A stretch of DNA of 35,016 nt from assembly GCA_024639485.1 (NCBI GenBank), contig JAHEII010000009.1:1-35016 (forward strand), written 5' to 3'. This document shows, piece by piece, positions 30,396-35,016 of the stretch. Each line of letters opens with the position of its first letter. Position 1 is the first letter of the stretch. This DNA comes from Alphaproteobacteria bacterium (GTDB lineage: Bacteria > Pseudomonadota > Alphaproteobacteria > Puniceispirillales > UBA1172). The notes beneath the pieces were generated by a model. That model saw only the letters and a list, made by a program, of their open reading frames with translations, had not been told where the DNA came from and made no database searches. The translations under genes were made by a program, and so were the position numbers.

Positions 30396-31220
30396 CTATT
30401 TGCCAAGTTCTGCAGACCGATTCCGCGCGGCTTCCATCGCTTTCGCCATTAATTTGATCAGCGCATCGTTACCCATCAGGTGATCCAGCGCGGCCAGTGT
30501 TGTGCCGCCCGGACTGCTCACATTCTGGCGCAATTTTGCTGGCGGCTCATCGCTTTGCCACATTAGCTCTGCCGCACCACGGATCGTTGCCATGGTCATC
30601 AGCCGTGCCGCGTCTGCATCAATACCCATAGCTATGGCTTTGGCTTCCATCGCTTCTTGCAGGTGAAAAATATAGGCAGGGCCGCTACCAGATACCGCGG
30701 TTACAGCATCCATCAGATGTTCTTCGACTTCTATCACCTCACCAACCGCATTTAGCATGGCAAGGCCAAATTGCCGGTTGTCAGCGGTTAATGCCGGATG
30801 GCCGGATAACGCCGTTATACCCATCCCCAGTGCTGAAGGCGTGTTGGGCATGGCGCGAATAATCTGTTGTCCCATATCGCCATGGATAGAAATATGTTCG
30901 GCCATCCATTCCACCGATATGCCCGCCGCAATGGAAAGCCAGATCGTATCAGCCGTGGCCAGCGGAATCATATCCGCAATTGCCGCCGCCATATCCTGCG
31001 GTTTGCAGGCAAGGACAATCACTTGCGCCTTTTGTTGTGGGGGGGCGGCATAATTATTTAAATATGTCACCAGCGGATGATCCGGTAAGCCGGTCAGCTT
31101 ATCCAGATTGGGATCAATAATTGTTACCTTGCTGATCCCGATAGAATCAGCATGATTGAGCCAGCCATGAAGCATCGCTTGCCCCATTTTGCCGCATCCG
31201 CAAAGCATAATATGTGTCAT
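30396..31220 (-). CDS. proC: Pyrroline-5-carboxylate reductase
   Basis: IMLCGCGKMGQAMLHGWL; IRAMPNTPSALGMGITALSG; AVSGSGPAYIFHLQEAM; NVSSPGGTTLAALDHL. Confidence 0.95.
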   Translation of the reverse strand: MTHIMLCGCGKMGQAMLHGWLNHADSIGISKVTIIDPNLDKLTGLPDHPLVTYLNNYAAPPQQKAQVIVLACKPQDMAAAIADMIPLATADTIWLSIAAGISVEWMAEHISIHGDMGQQIIRAMPNTPSALGMGITALSGHPALTADNRQFGLAMLNAVGEVIEVEEHLMDAVTAVSGSGPAYIFHLQEAMEAKAIAMGIDADAARLMTMATIRGAAELMWQSDEPPAKLRQNVSSPGGTTLAALDHLMGNDALIKLMAKAMEAARNRSAELGK

Positions 31221-31254
31221 TGGTATATACCGTTACTGTTTCACGCCTATTATA

Positions 31255-31758
31255 TCAGGCGTGGCCAGCGGTTTCCATCAAAACGGTTTCTGTTGCAGAA
31301 TTTGCCGATACGCTTCCAATAGAGAGCTGGAATAATGCAGGATAATATTTTTCACATTCGGCAACAGTGGCTTCAATCAGGTCAATGACCTGTTCCTGGG
31401 TTGCACCGCCAGTACCGCGCATTGGCGTTGTATGCCGAAACAACAGACAACCGTCTTCTTGGGTGAGTACAAAATGCCCAAGCCATGTACGTTCATTCAG
31501 GCGGCTGATCAATTCCATCATTTCGGATTTTTGCTGCTCAATCACAAAAATATCCAGCAATGCCGATATATGCACAGAAGAATGATCATCATGCCACTTG
31601 ATGCTGATATAATAATCAGACCAGTAACCAGATATTTCTATGGCTATTTCATCATTAGACTGATGGTGGATTTGCCAGTCATTAGCCTCAACCAGACCTT
31701 GCATAATGGCAATAGGATGATCCAGAACAGTGTCAGATTGTGATGGTCGAATATGCAT
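31255..31758 (-). CDS. YbjN domain-containing protein
   Basis: HPIAIMQGLVEANDWQIHHQSNDEIAIEISGYWSDYYISIKWHDDHSSVHISALLD; ORF opens at 31839, likely start Met at 31758. Confidence 0.85.
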   Translation of the reverse strand: MHIRPSQSDTVLDHPIAIMQGLVEANDWQIHHQSNDEIAIEISGYWSDYYISIKWHDDHSSVHISALLDIFVIEQQKSEMMELISRLNERTWLGHFVLTQEDGCLLFRHTTPMRGTGGATQEQVIDLIEATVAECEKYYPALFQLSIGSVSANSATETVLMETAGHA

Positions 31759-31948
31759 AATGTGCCTGTGCCTTATATTGAACGGCTGATATGATTCATC
31801 ATAGATACATCTCAGCCAGAAAACAAGATATAGTAGCACTAAACATAAAAACTACATCTTATTGTGGTTTGGCAGAAGCATTTGCCATGCTATACCCTTA
31901 TTTTAGAGGCAATATGTATACGGCCAGCAAACAGGGAATACGCTATTC

Positions 31949-32848
31949 ATGATCCAGCCATCAACACAAACACCCTGGAATCTTATTGATAGCCCAGCGA
32001 TAGCGGCGATTCCCTTTCCTTTTGTCGATGAAGTGCTGTTTCAAATAGGGCCAGTGGCTATCAGATGGTATGCGCTTTCCTATATAGCCGGCATCCTGAT
32101 CGGCTGGTTCATTTTGCGTCTTATCACACGGCCAGCGCATGATCCGGTGGGGCATCCGCCGCTCGAATCGCTGCTTAATGCTGGCATTATCGGCATTATT
32201 CTTGGCGGCAGACTTGCCTATGTGTTGTTCTACAATTTGCCTTATTATGCTAACCAGCCGCTAGAAGCACTCGCCGTCTGGAAAGGCGGCATGTCATTTC
32301 ATGGCGGCATGCTGGGCATGATAGGGGCGGTTTATATCGTCAGCCGCCGGCACCGTATCCGTTTTTTACAGCTGGCTGATCTGGTTGCTATCGTAGCTCC
32401 GATAGGATTGTTTCTGGGACGGACAGCCAATTTCATTAATTGTGAGCTTTATGGACGGATAACCGACATGCCGTGGGGCGTAGTGTTTAATCAGGGCACT
32501 TGCATCAAATCAGGCGACACAAGCATGGCTGGTGATCTGCCGCGCCATCCTAGCCAGATATATGAAGCGCTTCTCGAAGGGCTGATGCTATTTATCATCA
32601 TGCTTATTCTGTTACGGCTAGGGGCCAGACAACGGCTTGGTCGTCTGTCTGGTATTTTTCTGACTGGCTACGGCCTATCCCGCAGTGTTGTTGAGCTGTT
32701 CCGCGAACCGGATAGCCAGCTTGGGTTTCTGATTAGCGGTACCACAATGGGGCAATGGCTTAGCTTGCCAATGGTTATCGCCGGGTTATATCTGATCATC
32801 CAATCATCATCTGCTAGCCGTCATATCCAGCGTGAGGCGGGTAAATGA
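31949..32848 (+). CDS. lgt: Prolipoprotein diacylglyceryl transferase
   Basis: IRWYALSYIAGILIGW; GGRLAYVLFYN; WKGGMSFHGGMLG; GRTANFINCELYGRITDMPWGVVF; RHPSQIYEALLEG. Confidence 0.96.
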   Translation: MIQPSTQTPWNLIDSPAIAAIPFPFVDEVLFQIGPVAIRWYALSYIAGILIGWFILRLITRPAHDPVGHPPLESLLNAGIIGIILGGRLAYVLFYNLPYYANQPLEALAVWKGGMSFHGGMLGMIGAVYIVSRRHRIRFLQLADLVAIVAPIGLFLGRTANFINCELYGRITDMPWGVVFNQGTCIKSGDTSMAGDLPRHPSQIYEALLEGLMLFIIMLILLRLGARQRLGRLSGIFLTGYGLSRSVVELFREPDSQLGFLISGTTMGQWLSLPMVIAGLYLIIQSSSASRHIQREAGK

Positions 32849-33960
32849 CCGCACTCCGTGATTATATTGATAAAAGCATATCCGCTGATGGTTTCATCAG
32901 CCTTCATGACTATATGGATATTGCGCTCTATCATCCGACACTGGGTTATTATCGCCGTGATCAGGTTATTGGCGCGGATGGCGATTTTATCACTGCTCCC
33001 GAAATATCACAGATGTTCGGGGAATTAACCGGATTGTGGCTAGCTCATCAATGCCAGTCACAGCACATGGAATCAAAATCAGCACTGGTTGAACTTGGCC
33101 CCGGACGCGGCACATTAATGGCTGATCTGTTACGGGCATGGCAACAGACATCATTGGCTGTTCCGCCTGTCCATATGATTGAAACCAGTCCTGCATTGAT
33201 CCGTGTTCAGCAAGATGCGCTCAGCCATATATCTGACACCGATATCCAGTGGCATCAATCGGTGGACACGCTACCCGATCAGCCATTACTGATTATCGCG
33301 AATGAGTTTTTTGACGCGCTTCCTGTCCGGCAATTCCGCCTATCCGATAGCGGCTGGCAGGAACAGGTCATTACATCCGGTGCGGATGGCTGGCAGTTGG
33401 GCTGGATGGCTATTCCATCTGATGCTGTTCCAGATCATATCAGCGATATCTATTCGGATATCACAACAGATGCTGATCTGTCATGCATCACTTACGCCCC
33501 TGCCTTACCCGCGATTATGGCCAGCCTTAGCCGCCGCATTAAGGCATATGGCGGGGCTATGCTAATCATTGATTACGGCAAAGATGATGGTTTCGGTGAT
33601 AGCATTCAAGCGGTTTATCAGCATCAACCGGTTGATATTCTGGAACATACCGGTCAGGCTGATCTGACCGCATGGGTTGATTTCTCACACATAAAGGCCG
33701 TGGCTATGGCACATGGTTTAGCGGCAACACCATTGCAACCTCAAGGCCAGTTTCTAACATTGATTGGAATCAAGGAACGCACCGAACAACTGGCTGAACA
33801 GGCTGATCCGGAATTGCGGCGGCGGCTTTTGTCTGAACTTGACCGGCTTGTCAATCCGGCACAGATGGGGCAGGCTTTTAAAGTCATGGCGTTAGCACCA
33901 CAACATATTGTTAACCCTGATCATGTGAATGCCGCGCCCTTACCGGGGTGGCAAGCATAG
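32845..33960 (+). CDS. Class I SAM-dependent methyltransferase, MidA/NDUFAF7 family
   Basis: DYMDIALYHPTLGYYRRDQVIGADGDFITAPEISQMFGELTGLWLAHQ; LVELGPGRGTLMADLLR; NEFFDALPVRQF. Confidence 0.93.
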   Translation: MTALRDYIDKSISADGFISLHDYMDIALYHPTLGYYRRDQVIGADGDFITAPEISQMFGELTGLWLAHQCQSQHMESKSALVELGPGRGTLMADLLRAWQQTSLAVPPVHMIETSPALIRVQQDALSHISDTDIQWHQSVDTLPDQPLLIIANEFFDALPVRQFRLSDSGWQEQVITSGADGWQLGWMAIPSDAVPDHISDIYSDITTDADLSCITYAPALPAIMASLSRRIKAYGGAMLIIDYGKDDGFGDSIQAVYQHQPVDILEHTGQADLTAWVDFSHIKAVAMAHGLAATPLQPQGQFLTLIGIKERTEQLAEQADPELRRRLLSELDRLVNPAQMGQAFKVMALAPQHIVNPDHVNAAPLPGWQA

Positions 33961-33997
33961 CCCGACACCGAACAGTAAAACAAAGTTTATATCCATC

Positions 33998-34768
33998 ATG
34001 TCTTTATCACATCCCCCCTATCTCACACATGAAGATTTCCAGCCGCCGCATATCCGCTATGGATTTTTCACGCGGCAGGGCGGGGTTAGCACAGGACATT
34101 ATGACAGCCTGAATGGGGGCTTTGGTTCTGATGATGATAACCATCTGATCAGCCAGAACCGGCATATGGCCGCCGCCGCGCTTGGGTTTTCTGCTGACCA
34201 GATATGTAGCTTGTATCAAGTACATTCAGCCCGCGCCATCACCGTCACCGAACCATTATCCAACCCTGTTGAGGCGGATGCGCTGGTAACAAACACGCCG
34301 GGGCTTGGGCTTTTGATTCTGACTGCCGATTGTGTACCTGTCATTTTTGCCGATACCACTCATGGCGTAATTGGTGCGGCGCATGCCGGATGGCGCGGGG
34401 CGGTAACCGGTATATTATCAGCAACCGTCAATGCCATGTGTGATCTGGGGGCAAGTCGTGATCATATCACCGCTGTCATTGGCCCTGCAATTCAACAGCA
34501 ATCCTATCAGGTAGGGGCAGATTTGCGCGATGCGGCTTTAGCCTATGACGCGGCGGCAGAAACATGTTTTGCCCCTGATGCGGCAGATCATAAATATCGC
34601 TTTGATCTGACCGGATTTGCTGCCCATTGTCTGACATCCAACCATATCCGGCACCTGACCATAAATCGTGATACATATAGCGAGCCTGATGTTTTTTTCA
34701 GCCATCGCCGCGCTACCCATCAATCCGCGCCAGATACCGGCCGTTTAATGACTATTATCGGGCTATGA
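33998..34768 (+). CDS. pgeF: Peptidoglycan editing factor PgeF (YfiH/laccase domain)
   Basis: YGFFTRQGGVSTGHYDSLNGG; ADALVTNTPGLGLLILTADCVPVIFAD; GVIGAAHAGWRGAVTGIL; ORF opens at 33929. Confidence 0.95.
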   Translation: MSLSHPPYLTHEDFQPPHIRYGFFTRQGGVSTGHYDSLNGGFGSDDDNHLISQNRHMAAAALGFSADQICSLYQVHSARAITVTEPLSNPVEADALVTNTPGLGLLILTADCVPVIFADTTHGVIGAAHAGWRGAVTGILSATVNAMCDLGASRDHITAVIGPAIQQQSYQVGADLRDAALAYDAAAETCFAPDAADHKYRFDLTGFAAHCLTSNHIRHLTINRDTYSEPDVFFSHRRATHQSAPDTGRLMTIIGL

Positions 34769-34850
34769 ATTGCGCTAGATATCAACTATCCATGCCAGCG
34801 CATATTCATTTTGATAGTATATCATTTTTGTAAAAGGACATCTGACTCAT

Positions 34851-34919
34851 ATGCCGCATCTGATTATTTTTTTTATGATCTGTTTTCTGGGCTTGCTGGC
34901 TTCATGTATCATTACATGA
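34851..34919 (+). CDS. Possible 22-aa lipoprotein-like peptide
   Basis: MPHLIIFFMICFLGLLASCIIT*; hydrophobic stretch plus lipobox-like LASC; AAGGA about 12 nt upstream. Confidence 0.25.
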   Translation: MPHLIIFFMICFLGLLASCIIT

Positions 34920-35016
34920 CCAAAAAATCGGTCTTTGCCAAAAAACCTGCCCGGGTAGTTGTCTTTTAACTTGATCGCCTGCCCCACAATTGGTATCACT
35001 TTTTTATCATAAATCA

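Noticed and set aside
34771-34802. TGCGCT...AGCGCA inverted repeat after pgeF
   Set aside because: Only 6-bp arms with a 20-nt loop; too weak to call a terminator or structured RNA.

Overview
The window reads as a mostly housekeeping stretch of an alphaproteobacterial chromosome; the taxonomic placement (possibly a marine, SAR116-like lineage) is inferred from gene content and order only. From left to right it contains: a small phage-like regulatory trio (DUF6362-like, S24/HTH repressor-like, ribbon-helix-helix); a class I glutamine amidotransferase plus a HyuA-type hydantoinase/oxoprolinase; a tRNA with CAU anticodon; yqeY-dnaG-rpoD; carAB; greA; an Lrp/AsnC regulator divergent from an ELM1-like gene; msrP without a neighbouring msrQ; an aspartate aminotransferase; uvrB; an AT-rich gap with DnaA-box-like 9-mers; uvrC-pgsA-mobB-moeA-moaD-moaE; ilvE divergent from a MarR/OmpR-type regulator/histidine kinase set (PetP/PetR-like); a CsaA-like gene; a TetR/COQ9-like gene; proC; ybjN; and lgt-midA-pgeF. 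I found no CRISPR array, transposase, integrase or clear defence system. The observations most worth checking are several intergenic palindromes (upstream of the S24-like gene, dnaG, the lrp/ELM1 divergent promoter, and the response regulator), the DnaA-box/AT-rich gap between uvrB and uvrC, an S24-like repressor lacking the usual nucleophile motif, a repeat-encoded acidic tract in RpoD, and a TetR-like protein resembling COQ9. I see no strong evidence for an entirely new multi-gene system.
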